Shown here in pieces: positions 1 to 7,313 of a stretch of DNA of 10,331 nucleotides. The position numbers were made by a program, and so were the translations under genes. Origin of the DNA: CAINEC01 sp046073825 (lineage in GTDB: Bacteria > Bacteroidota > Bacteroidia > AKYH767-A > OLB10); the NCBI GenBank assembly GCA_046073825.1, contig JBJTMY010000196.1:1-10331 (forward strand), read 5' to 3'. Within the stretch, counting starts at the first letter, position 1, and every line of letters begins with the position of its first letter. The notes below the pieces were generated by a model. It did not search any database and was not told the DNA's origin. It saw only the letters and a program-made list of their open reading frames with translations.

Positions 1-641
1 GGTGTAATTTCTCCCGTACTTGCATTAATAGTCAAGCCTGCTGTAGAACTAAAAGTTCCTCCCATAGTACCAGTTACAGTAACCGGTTGTGCCGTTGCCA
101 CCGATTTACAAAATGGCGTACCTGCGTAACTGATAGTTGCAGCAGGTAATGTAGTTATGGTAGCAGTGGTAGTTGTTGTATAAGTAGTACAACCTCCAGG
201 AGTAACAGTGTAGGTAATGGTATAGGTTCCTGCTGTACTAGTTGAAGGAGTAATTGCTCCTGTAGAAGCATTAATACTTAATCCTGCAGGTGATGCACTG
301 TAAGTACCACCAGTTGTTCCGGTTAATGTAACAGATTGCGCAGTCGTAAGCGATTTACAAAAAGGAGTTCCTGTATAATTTATTGTACCCGTTGCCTCTG
401 CGTTAATCGTAACTGAGGTAGTTGCTGTTGCAGCCGTACAGCCATTAGCAGCCATTGAATAGGTTACTGTATAGGTGCCCGCCGTGCTTAATGAGGGATT
501 GATTTCTCCTGTCGATGCATTAATTGATAAACCTGCCGTTGAAGAATAAGTGCCACCTGTGGTTCCTGTTCTTGTAACAAGTGCTGAGGTTACCGTTTTA
601 CAAAATGGTGTTCCACTATAACTAATCGTTGCCGCATTCGG
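1..641 (-). repeat. Tandem 81-83-codon repeats with GTPFCK motif
   Basis: Three successive units at the left end of the surface-protein gene each carry ISYxGTPFCK or INYTGTPFCK, then TGGTYSS or a variant, GLSINASTGEI and TAGTYTVTY. The FCK codons begin at 605, 362 and 113, so the spacings are 243 and 249 bases (81 and 83 codons). The third unit is cut by the window edge, so the array probably continues. Units differ at many positions, so this is an old protein-level repeat rather than a recent DNA duplication. Each unit probably folds as one beta-sandwich in an extended stalk. Confidence 0.85.
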
Positions 642-3600
642 TTGTGCAACAGTAACTCCAACAGTGTCGGAAGCTGTACAACCATTAGAACCAGTAGCTG
701 TAACTGTGTAAACTGTACTAACGGTAGGACTTACCGTAACATTTTGCGACGAGGATGTAAAACCAGAAGGATTACTTGTCCATGCAAATGTGGTTGGTAT
801 TCCTGTTAGGGTAATATTGTCAACCAACCATGCTTCATTAGTTGAATTGTTAAGCATGGTGATTTTTATAATAGCCTGCGAGCAATTTTCTGGAAGATTA
901 ACTTCCAAAGTGCTATATCCATCTGTTGTTCTTGCTCCGCCACCAGTTGGTGCAAAAATCGTTGCTGAGTTATTTCCATCGTAGGTTACTGTAGCTATTC
1001 CTGTTCCTGAAGTAAATGACCAATAAGAATTTCCTGACGTTCCTCCATTAACTGATAACTCATTTGAATAGGTTGTTCCTCCATCCAATGAAACTGCTAT
1101 TGTTACTACGTCAGTTCCGTCAGCGCCGTTAGAGGTAGATCCAATTGAAAAGGAGGCTAAATCCACAGAAATTTTCTTTGATGAATAACTTGCCAACCCA
1201 GTGATGTTACCAGTGGTAATTGTAGCAGTTCCATTGTTTATCCAATAAGAATTAGATCCTGTACTTGCAAATGAGACGAAAGAAGGAGCATCAGAAAAGC
1301 CAGATGTTCCATTTTTTGTTGCTCCACCAGTAGAGGTATAATTAACTGTGCTTCCAGAAGTTTCAAATCCTTGAAAGGCAATTGTTCCAGAAGTTAGACC
1401 AGTAGCAGTTGCTGATAAATTAGCGGATGAACCTGTACAAATAGCTGATGAATTGGTGCTGGCTGTTAATCCACTTGGAACTGAATTTACTGTCACAGTT
1501 GCAGAAGATGTACTAGTACAACCACTAGCACTTGTAACAGTTACTGTATAGGTACCACTTGTTGTGAAAGTGTTAGAGGCGGAGGTAGTTGTTGTTCCAC
1601 CGCTCCATAAATAAGTTGCACCACCTGAAGCCGTTAATGAAACGGATCCACAGGCAGTGGTTGTTCCACTAATACTAGCAGTTGGAATTGCATTGACAGT
1701 GGCAGTTACTGCCGTTCTTGTTGTCGATAAACATCCGGCAGTTGTGTTTCTTGCTTCCGCGTAATAAGTGGTGGTAGTGGTTAAACTAGGCGTTGTGTAG
1801 GTATTCGATCCTGTTAATAATGCAGTACCTCCTGTTGCGGCAGCATACCAATCTATGGTTTCTCCTGCTCCAGGTGTTGCTGAAAGAGCGACGGTTCCCG
1901 TACCGCATCGTGAATTGTTTCCTGCTGTCGGTGCAACCGGGATAGCTCCAACCGTCATCGTTCCATTTACATAGTTTATCGTGTAATTAGAAGCGGTAAA
2001 AGTACCTCCTGTGGCAGCAGATGGGACAATACTGTAGGTTCCAGCAGCTGCTGTTGATGCAGCACCAGAACTTGTTAATGTTACACTACCAACTGTTTCT
2101 CCTGCTACTAATCCAGTAATGGTATAATCTGCACTGCTAAAGGTATAAGTGGTTCCAAAGCATTTGGTGATGTTTTTTGCAGTGATGGTTAATGTAGGAC
2201 TGCTGATCGTATAAGTTCCTGAAAGTCCTGTTGTGGTATAATTGGCAGCAGCACTTCCACCTAGCGTTAATGCAGTACCGTTAGGTAATTCTGCATTCAA
2301 AGCAACAATAGCCGCTGTCCAATTTGAACTAGCACTAATGGTTCCACCTGTTGTATAAGTACTTGTTGATGTAACAATGTTTTCTAATACATATAACTCT
2401 GTATTGTTTGTGGTTGTTCCATTAGTAGTACTTGTTGTTGTAACGGTGGTAAAACCTCCTGAAATACTTCCTAGTGTGTTAGCTGAGTTGGTGTAAGACA
2501 CGCCCCCAATTAGAAGTGAATTATTTTGCGTTGTTGTAATTGATCCGGTAGAAGCGGCTGTCCCTGTGCCAAAATTATTGTTTACCACATCCAAAGGATC
2601 AACAGAATATACTCCTTTATATTCAATTACGGTAGCAGCCGTTCTTACATTTGATTGAGCTAAATTAACTGTTACGGAAGCACCTGAAATGGTAGAAGAT
2701 GGTGCGTACCAAATTTCGGTAGTAGATCCATTAGCATTTATTGCTTGAGTAGCCCTCGTCCAACCTGTAACACCTGTTTGAGTAATGGAGGATACTGTAT
2801 TGGCTGCATTATTTCTTGTTGAAACGACAGCTATTAATGTATTTCCATTTTGAGGTGCAGATGGTAATGTAACTGTAAATGATGAAGCAGCATTGGCGCC
2901 AGTACTTCCACTGGCAAATTGAATCCTAGCTGGAGATACTGGTATTGCTAAAGTTCTCGTTCCAACATTTTGAGAGGAGGCAACAGCCGAACCAGCTAAA
3001 GTAAGATTGGCTCCGTCGATATTGTTGGAAACAGTTAATGTTGCCGCAGCAGCAGCATTGGTCCCATCATATACTTTGCTACCTGTTAAGGTAATTGCTC
3101 GTTGATTGACAGTTTGTGATAGGTTAGCGGAGGTACTTGATGCATAGACTGCATTTCCGCTATAAACAGCTTTAATAGATAATGTCCCTGCACTCAATTG
3201 AGTGGCTGTTGGGGTAAGTGTTGCTGTTTTAGTAGTGGTTCCTGTTAAGGTAACTATTCCTAAAGAAGTAGCTCCATTAAAAAATTCAACAGTTCCTGAA
3301 ACTGCACTTGGTGATACAGTAGCGGTGAATGTAGGGGCTGTACCGTATGTTGTTGGATTTATTGAGCTGGCTATAGTAGTTGTAGTCGCCGTCTTGATAG
3401 GTGCTAAGGCAATCAAAATTCCTCCATTTCTCTCTGAAGCACTTAAAGTGGCAGAACCAGCTCCAGTACTACCCGCAGTAGATTTTAAAGCCCATGCTGC
3501 TCCAACGGATGCACTCGCGCTCTGATTATCGTAAAGTTCTGTTAAGGTAGCAGGTGATGTAGTTGACCAACCTGACCAAGTTGGAGCAGAACTAACAGCT

Positions 3601-4112
3601 GCACCAAACATGATGATGGCCGCATTGTTTGAAACAGTGGTTAATGAAGTTGCTGAAACACTTGTTGAGCCTGAAGTCGAAGCGGTAATTGTTCCTGGTG
3701 TTACATCAAAGGGGTCGGTACCACTCACGTCTACATTCGAAAATGCAACAATACTACCGGCAGCACTAGTAACTCCTGATCCAAGTGTAAAAGTATAGCT
3801 CGAGCCCTCTGAGGCACCTGCCACTTTATAAAGAACTGCTTGATATCTAGAGGAGCCTGCTAGAGCAGAACCTTGTATTAAAGTCCATCCACTTAAACTC
3901 GGGTTGGTAGTATTATTACCATTCTGGGCAATATTCACAATCATGACATCTCCAGCAACAACTCCCGTAGGTTTGTTAATGGTGATGGATGTGTTGGAGG
4001 TGGTTCCAGATGTGGCTGTTCCCCTAAGTGCAATCTGCCCGTTACTGATATTTACTGTCAGTAATACGAGAATCAGTAATGAAAATAGCTTTTTATTTGC
4101 AATTTCCATCAT
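1..4112 (-). CDS. Giant secreted multi-domain adhesin-like surface protein (N-terminal 1370 codons; 3' end outside window)
   Basis: The minus strand is open from an ATG at 4112 to the window edge with no stop. Residues 3-25 form a signal peptide (Lys-Lys, then LFSLLILVLLTV, cleavage near NG-Q). An in-frame ATG at 4163 would add 17 residues; 4112 gives a more normal signal peptide, and neither has a ribosome binding site. Modules by eye: beta-rich domain A (27-239); group-3 bacterial Ig-like domain (about 243-336, motifs NPTTYG and AVYSGNAVYA); YDG-like repeat starting at KVYDGTNA (338-389) and resuming at 609-645; domain B, related to A, between the halves (390-608); MBG-like repeat (646-722); Ig-like domain of the WYAAATGG type (724-807); Ig-like domain (809-876); a second Ig-like domain split by a ~200-residue insert (877-1150); then repeats of 81-83 residues with FCK (1155 onward). 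The product is Thr/Ser/Gly/Ala-rich. Such proteins in Bacteroidota are usually exported, often by the type IX system, whose C-terminal signal would lie outside the window. Adhesion is inferred from architecture only. Confidence 0.9.
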   Translation of the reverse strand, partial: MMEIANKKLFSLLILVLLTVNISNGQIALRGTATSGTTSNTSITINKPTGVVAGDVMIVNIAQNGNNTTNPSLSGWTLIQGSALAGSSRYQAVLYKVAGASEGSSYTFTLGSGVTSAAGSIVAFSNVDVSGTDPFDVTPGTITASTSGSTSVSATSLTTVSNNAAIIMFGAAVSSAPTWSGWSTTSPATLTELYDNQSASASVGAAWALKSTAGSTGAGSATLSASERNGGILIALAPIKTATTTTIASSINPTTYGTAPTFTATVSPSAVSGTVEFFNGATSLGIVTLTGTTTKTATLTPTATQLSAGTLSIKAVYSGNAVYASSTSANLSQTVNQRAITLTGSKVYDGTNAAAAATLTVSNNIDGANLTLAGSAVASSQNVGTRTLAIPVSPARIQFASGSTGANAASSFTVTLPSAPQNGNTLIAVVSTRNNAANTVSSITQTGVTGWTRATQAINANGSTTEIWYAPSSTISGASVTVNLAQSNVRTAATVIEYKGVYSVDPLDVVNNNFGTGTAASTGSITTTQNNSLLIGGVSYTNSANTLGSISGGFTTVTTTSTTNGTTTNNTELYVLENIVTSTSTYTTGGTISASSNWTAAIVALNAELPNGTALTLGGSAAANYTTTGLSGTYTISSPTLTITAKNITKCFGTTYTFSSADYTITGLVAGETVGSVTLTSSGAASTAAAGTYSIVPSAATGGTFTASNYTINYVNGTMTVGAIPVAPTAGNNSRCGTGTVALSATPGAGETIDWYAAATGGTALLTGSNTYTTPSLTTTTTYYAEARNTTAGCLSTTRTAVTATVNAIPTASISGTTTACGSVSLTASGGATYLWSGGTTTTSASNTFTTSGTYTVTVTSASGCTSTSSATVTVNSVPSGLTASTNSSAICTGSSANLSATATGLTSGTIAFQGFETSGSTVNYTSTGGATKNGTSGFSDAPSFVSFASTGSNSYWINNGTATITTGNITGLASYSSKKISVDLASFSIGSTSNGADGTDVVTIAVSLDGGTTYSNELSVNGGTSGNSYWSFTSGTGIATVTYDGNNSATIFAPTGGGARTTDGYSTLEVNLPENCSQAIIKITMLNNSTNEAWLVDNITLTGIPTTFAWTSNPSGFTSSSQNVTVSPTVSTVYTVTATGSNGCTASDTVGVTVAQPNAATISYSGTPFCKTVTSALVTRTGTTGGTYSSTAGLSINASTGEINPSLSTAGTYTVTYSMAANGCTAATATTSVTINAEATGTINYTGTPFCKSLTTAQSVTLTGTTGGTYSASPAGLSINASTGAITPSTSTAGTYTITYTVTPGGCTTYTTTTTATITTLPAATISYAGTPFCKSVATAQPVTVTGTMGGTFSSTAGLTINASTGEIT

Positions 4113-4638
4113 ACATGAAATGAACTTAGAGCTGTTTAAGGTTGAATAAATTTGTGGTCGCATAATCACATGTTTGTGTTTTCAATTCGAGCCCTCTTAC
4201 GGGAGTTTTTTATTTTGGTTATCGTGTTATTCAATTATTTTATAGGTGTATTCACTCAAATGCACTTCACCTCAGCCCAATTTATCAAATCGCAAATTCC
4301 GAAATGAAAGGCCCCATTTTTTTAAAATTTTGGTAAATGATTCGTATTTCGGGGTAAAAACCAAAAAACGTTCTTTTAAAAAATGTAATAAATAGGGGAA
4401 ACAGGACATATTACTTTTGTCCGTAATTTTTTTTACAAATAATTGGTGTTTTACGCATGTTTATTTTTTGTAAATCGCTAAAATTTAATTGTATAATATT
4501 TTTAATAAAACACTTTGAGGAAGTTTTGTTTTAGAAAAAAACTAACGTGGTTGAATAAGAAATTAAAGCATCCTTCTTTGTGATTTAAGTGACTAAAATC
4601 ATATTGGATGGTTACATATTCAGATGTATTTTTAAAAA
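4113..4638. promoter_or_regulatory. Divergent intergenic region between surface protein and small membrane protein genes
   Basis: About 525 bases of AT-rich DNA separate two genes that point away from each other, so promoters for both should lie here. I see no coding frame with recognisable protein features. TACTTTTG at 4412-4419 fits the Bacteroidota -7 consensus TAnnTTTG on the plus strand, but no TTG lies at the expected -33 distance and the next gene starts 220 bases later. No convincing -7 match was found on the minus strand. The in-frame ATG at 4163 would place the first 50 bases inside the surface-protein gene. Confidence 0.5.
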
Positions 4639-4998
4639 ATGAACCACGACGAAGAATTAAATGTTCGCCTGCAACGGGCGTTGGAGTTATCGGCTCAAGG
4701 ACTTGATTCCAAGCAGATTTATCATCAAATTAAAAATGAAATTATTCAAGATTCATCCGGAATAGTCAATGAGGGAGTCTTGGCTGAAGCCATGGTAAAA
4801 CTCAATTTAGAAATCTGTAAAAAACGCCGTAATAAAGGCATGACCCTAGTCGTCGCAGGGGTGTTCTTTATTATTACAGGTTTCGTTATGTCAGTTATAT
4901 TGGTGCAGCAAGGGGGGTCTATCGATTTATTTATGTACGGATTTACCATCTTCGGTATCTTGTTGGTTGGTTGGGGTGGTTATGAAGTCATTAATTAA
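4639..4998 (+). CDS. Small two-helix inner-membrane protein of unknown function
   Basis: The protein has 119 residues. The N-terminal part (1-65) looks soluble, helical and charged (NVRLQRALELSAQ, then KQIYHQIKNEI). A basic cluster KKRRNKG (61-67) precedes a membrane segment at about 68-89, and a second lies at about 95-114. The basic cluster predicts that both ends face the cytoplasm. I do not recognise the family. The ATG follows an A-rich stretch with no Shine-Dalgarno sequence, as is usual in Bacteroidota. The next gene, a membrane-anchored receiver domain, begins 76 bases after the stop on the same strand, and a terminator-like hairpin follows that gene, so the two are probably cotranscribed. 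A shared role at the membrane is an inference from position only. Confidence 0.75.
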   Translation: MNHDEELNVRLQRALELSAQGLDSKQIYHQIKNEIIQDSSGIVNEGVLAEAMVKLNLEICKKRRNKGMTLVVAGVFFIITGFVMSVILVQQGGSIDLFMYGFTIFGILLVGWGGYEVIN

Positions 4999-5074
4999 GG
5001 AAACACTTTTTATTATCTTTGGTCACCAAATCGATAATATTATGTATTCTAGTTATTTGTATGAAAATCCAACA

Positions 5075-5587
5075 ATGCCAAAGCAAACCAAGGTCGTATT
5101 CATAATTGAAGATGAACCTTTACAGGCAGAAATGTTAAAGGACTTAGTCTCAGCGAAGTTTAAATTAGAAGTGCATTCATTTGGTACGGGCGAAGAAGCT
5201 TTAAAAAATTGGCATTTATCGCCGTCGGTGGTGGTGTTAGATCACGATTTAAATACGGTGAATCAATCGGCTATGAATGGAGTTGAGGTGCTGAAAAAAA
5301 TCAAAGAGCTTTCTCCATTAACGCAAGTAGTGATGCTATCTGGTCAGCATAGTTTGTCTGTGGCAGCTAACGCCATTAAGTTTGGGGCTTTCGATTACAT
5401 CGTTAAAGGTGAAGGCGCTTTCGATCGTATTGGGAGCATTTTTCAAAATATTGATGATATGATGGACGCGATTTACTTCCGAGACTTTTATAAAAAGATG
5501 AATACGGTATTGTCTGTTGTTCTTATTGTAATTGTGTTGACATTACTTACTTTATTTGCAAATGGGAATTTAGTATTGAGTTTTTAA
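5075..5587 (+). CDS. Response regulator receiver domain with C-terminal membrane anchor
   Basis: The product has 170 residues from the ATG at 5075, which sits just before the first receiver strand (KVVFIIEDEP). The frame is open further upstream (ATGs at 4967, 4982 and 5042), but this would add a non-family extension, partly overlapping the previous gene. Receiver residues are all present: acidic pair E12/D13, phosphoacceptor D56 in VVVLDHD, S89 in VVMLSGQ, and K111 in DYIVKGEG. It should therefore accept phosphate from a histidine kinase. After the receiver (about 4-125) comes a helical linker and then one strongly hydrophobic segment (about 144-162) followed by a short tail ending LSF. No DNA-binding or enzymatic domain is present. 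The expected topology is a cytoplasmic receiver anchored at its C terminus in the inner membrane. No histidine kinase lies in the window. The partner may be the two-helix protein just upstream. Confidence 0.88.
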   Translation: MPKQTKVVFIIEDEPLQAEMLKDLVSAKFKLEVHSFGTGEEALKNWHLSPSVVVLDHDLNTVNQSAMNGVEVLKKIKELSPLTQVVMLSGQHSLSVAANAIKFGAFDYIVKGEGAFDRIGSIFQNIDDMMDAIYFRDFYKKMNTVLSVVLIVIVLTLLTLFANGNLVLSF

Positions 5588-5596
5588 AAAAGTAGT

Positions 5597-5636
5597 CCCT
5601 GAGGTATCTCGAAGGGTGCATTTATTTTCTTTTTAA
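5597..5636 (+). terminator. Hairpin with T-rich tail after the receiver gene
   Basis: CCCTGAG (5597-5603) pairs with CTC (5608-5610) and AGGG (5613-5616). The loop is GTAT and a GA bulge sits on the 3' side. A T-rich stretch (TTTATTTTCTTTTTAATT) follows. It begins nine bases after the stop codon of the receiver gene, a good position for an intrinsic terminator of the two-gene unit. The core resembles the small palindromic repeats of the form CCCTGAGC...GTCGAAGGG found in many genomes, so it may be one copy of a dispersed repeat used as a terminator. Confidence 0.6.
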
Positions 5637-5767
5637 TTAGTTACATTGTACGTTCTGATTTATTTATGGAAGTCCGAACTGGGTGTTGAGTTTCTAATAT
5701 TCAATTTTCTTAAAACTTTGTTAAGCATTAGCACCTTTCGTTTTTAGATACTATCTTCGCCCTCGAA

Positions 5768-6115
5768 ATGAAAAAACTGCTTTTTGCCTTTTTCTGCGTA
5801 ATTGGATTAATGAATGCGTATGCGAAATCGTATGCGCCAACTATTCAATTTCGTGTAAAACAGAGCGTTCACTCCAGTTTTTCATCCCACAATGCCTCAT
5901 TAAATTCTAATCAGGACTTGTTGATAACGGAAAGCGAATCGGACGATTTGCAGGAGCAGGATAATGACGAGAATTCCGAAAATGAACTATTTGACTTATT
6001 TTTTAATGCTGATTTTTTAAAATTTCAGTCATCCCTTAAAAAAGCCGGTTATCTTTTTATCAAAGAAAGTCTATCCAATTCATTACTGATTTTTCATTCA
6101 GTACTTAGAATCTGA
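5768..6115 (+). CDS. Small secreted acidic protein of unknown function
   Basis: The protein has 115 residues. MKKLLFAFFCVIGLMNAYA is a typical signal peptide, with likely cleavage after AYA (residue 19), so the mature protein is about 96 residues and should be periplasmic or secreted. Residues 55-76 are very acidic (runs of Glu, Asp and Ser), and the last 40 residues are mixed hydrophobic and basic. There is no lipobox cysteine and no recognised domain. It lies 180 bases after the receiver gene, behind a terminator-like hairpin, and 112 bases before the efflux operon, so it may have its own promoter or be the first gene of the efflux transcript. The signal peptide argues that it is a real gene, although the rest has no family support. 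Confidence 0.6.
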   Translation: MKKLLFAFFCVIGLMNAYAKSYAPTIQFRVKQSVHSSFSSHNASLNSNQDLLITESESDDLQEQDNDENSENELFDLFFNADFLKFQSSLKKAGYLFIKESLSNSLLIFHSVLRI

Positions 6116-6160
6116 TATTTTCCTTATTTCGACCTGTACGTATAGCGCGGTCGATGTGAT

Positions 6161-6191
6161 ATTTTCAATCATATACACCTAGATTGAAAAT
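6161..6191. repeat. 10-bp perfect inverted repeat upstream of the efflux operon
   Basis: ATTTTCAATC (6161-6170) and GATTGAAAAT (6182-6191) are exact inverse complements separated by 11 bases. The repeat lies 46 bases after the stop of the small secreted protein and 36 bases before the efflux adaptor start. It could be an operator for a repressor of the pump, or an AT-rich terminator hairpin, since a T-rich stretch (6194-6207) follows on the plus strand. No regulator gene lies next to it in the window. The sequence cannot decide between the two. Confidence 0.55.
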
Positions 6192-6227
6192 GCTTTTCAT
6201 TTTTTTCCATTCAAGAACCTTTAAATT

Positions 6228-7298
6228 ATGTATAAATCACTCATTATTGCGTCTGTTTGCGCTGTCACCTTATTGTCGGCTTGCAAAGAAAAAAAGGAGG
6301 AAGTCTCCGAGTCAAACAAGTACACCGTCACCAATCCGGTGAAAATGGATACTTCATTTATTAAAGAATATGTGGCACAAATTCAATCCATCCAAAATGT
6401 GGAGTTACGTGCCCAGGTAAAAGGATACCTCGAAACGATCAACGTGGATGAAGGACAAATGGTCAAGGCCGGTCAGGTTTTGTTCACCATCCGACCTTTA
6501 GAGTATCAAGCTGAATTGTTAAAAGCAACCGCCGAAGTGAAAGCCGCCGAAATAGAAGTGGCGAATGCAAAAAAGCTGGCAGATAAGAATATTGTCTCTT
6601 CCGCAGAGTTGGCTTCCGCGCAAGCAAACCTTGAAAAAGCAAAAGCAGAAGAAAGCCTAGCAGCTCTTTATGTTACTTATACTACTATCAAGGCTCCTTT
6701 TGATGGAGTCATTGATCGAATTAAATTTAAGGTAGGTAGTTTAATTGACGAAGGTGGTTTGTTAACAACCATTTCAAACAATAAGGATGTTTATGCCTAT
6801 TTCAATGTTTCAGAGCCGGAATACTTAAACTTCAAAAGCCAATCGCCATCAAATGGAAAGCAAGAAGTGAAATTAATCCTTGCTAATAATCAACCACACA
6901 AATATTCTGGTACCATCGAAACAGTTGAGGGAGAATTCGACAATAACACAGGTACGATTCCATTCCGTGCAAAATTTCCTAATCCTGATCTGTTGTTAAA
7001 ACATGGTGAGACGGGGAAAGTGCAATTAACGATGAAAATCAACGATGCACTTATAATTCCTCAAAAGGCAACTTACGAAATGCAAGATAGAACCTATGTA
7101 TATGTGGTGAATGATCAAAATGTAGTAGCATCTAGAAATGTGGTTATAAAACAAAAATTATCTAATCTGTATATTATTGAAAGCGGGTTGAATGAAAACG
7201 ACAAGATTTTATTAGATGGAATTCAAATGGTAAAGGATGATGATAAAATCGTTCCCAATTTTATGGATGGTCAACAAGTATTATCTCAATTGAAATAA
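6228..7298 (+). CDS. RND efflux periplasmic adaptor (membrane fusion) lipoprotein, AcrA/MexA-like
   Basis: The protein has 356 residues. It bridges an RND pump and an outer-membrane channel in the periplasm. The signal sequence ends in a lipobox LLSAC, so Cys19 should be lipidated. The first lipoyl half is at about 57-92 (GYLETINVDEGQMVKAGQ). A helical hairpin follows (about 93-150); its tip retains the Leu and Ser of the AcrA RLS contact motif (L117, S124) but has Asn113 where Arg is usual. The second lipoyl half is at about 152-180 (TIKAPFDGVIDRI). The beta-barrel domain starts near DVYAYFNVSEPE (187-198), and the membrane-proximal domain contains ALIIPQKATYE (about 274-284). The length is near the short end of the family. 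The pump gene starts 15 bases after the stop, so the two form an operon. No outer-membrane channel gene is visible; in this family it often follows the pump. Confidence 0.96.
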   Translation: MYKSLIIASVCAVTLLSACKEKKEEVSESNKYTVTNPVKMDTSFIKEYVAQIQSIQNVELRAQVKGYLETINVDEGQMVKAGQVLFTIRPLEYQAELLKATAEVKAAEIEVANAKKLADKNIVSSAELASAQANLEKAKAEESLAALYVTYTTIKAPFDGVIDRIKFKVGSLIDEGGLLTTISNNKDVYAYFNVSEPEYLNFKSQSPSNGKQEVKLILANNQPHKYSGTIETVEGEFDNNTGTIPFRAKFPNPDLLLKHGETGKVQLTMKINDALIIPQKATYEMQDRTYVYVVNDQNVVASRNVVIKQKLSNLYIIESGLNENDKILLDGIQMVKDDDKIVPNFMDGQQVLSQLK

Positions 7299-7313
7299 TT
7301 AAAAAATAGAGAT

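Noticed and set aside
1..641. CRISPR array or recent DNA tandem repeat
   Set aside because: The 243-249-base period is in frame, the units are diverged and every base is coding; there are no short identical repeats with unique spacers.
790..4149. Several open frames of 60-110 codons on the plus strand
   Set aside because: All lie opposite the continuous surface-protein frame, which has a signal peptide and recognisable domains. The plus-strand products are low-complexity Val/Ala-rich mirrors of the Thr/Ser/Gly codons on the other strand.
4299..4352. CCGAAAT / ATTTCGG inverted repeat in the divergent intergenic region
   Set aside because: Only seven base pairs with about 40 bases between the arms in AT-rich DNA; chance is an adequate explanation.
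4746..4949. Open frame of 67 codons on the minus strand
   Set aside because: It is antisense to the two-helix membrane protein, which has a sensible topology and neighbours on the same strand.
4967..5074. Longer N terminus for the receiver protein
   Set aside because: The extra 36 residues overlap the preceding gene in part and resemble no part of a receiver; the ATG at 5075 sits directly before the first receiver strand. The ATG at 5042 remains a lesser possibility.
5752..5759. TATCTTCG as a Bacteroidota-type -7 promoter element before the small secreted protein
   Set aside because: It has one mismatch to TAnnTTTG and no TTG at a suitable -33 distance (the nearest TTG is 31 bases upstream), and it would leave almost no leader before the ATG.
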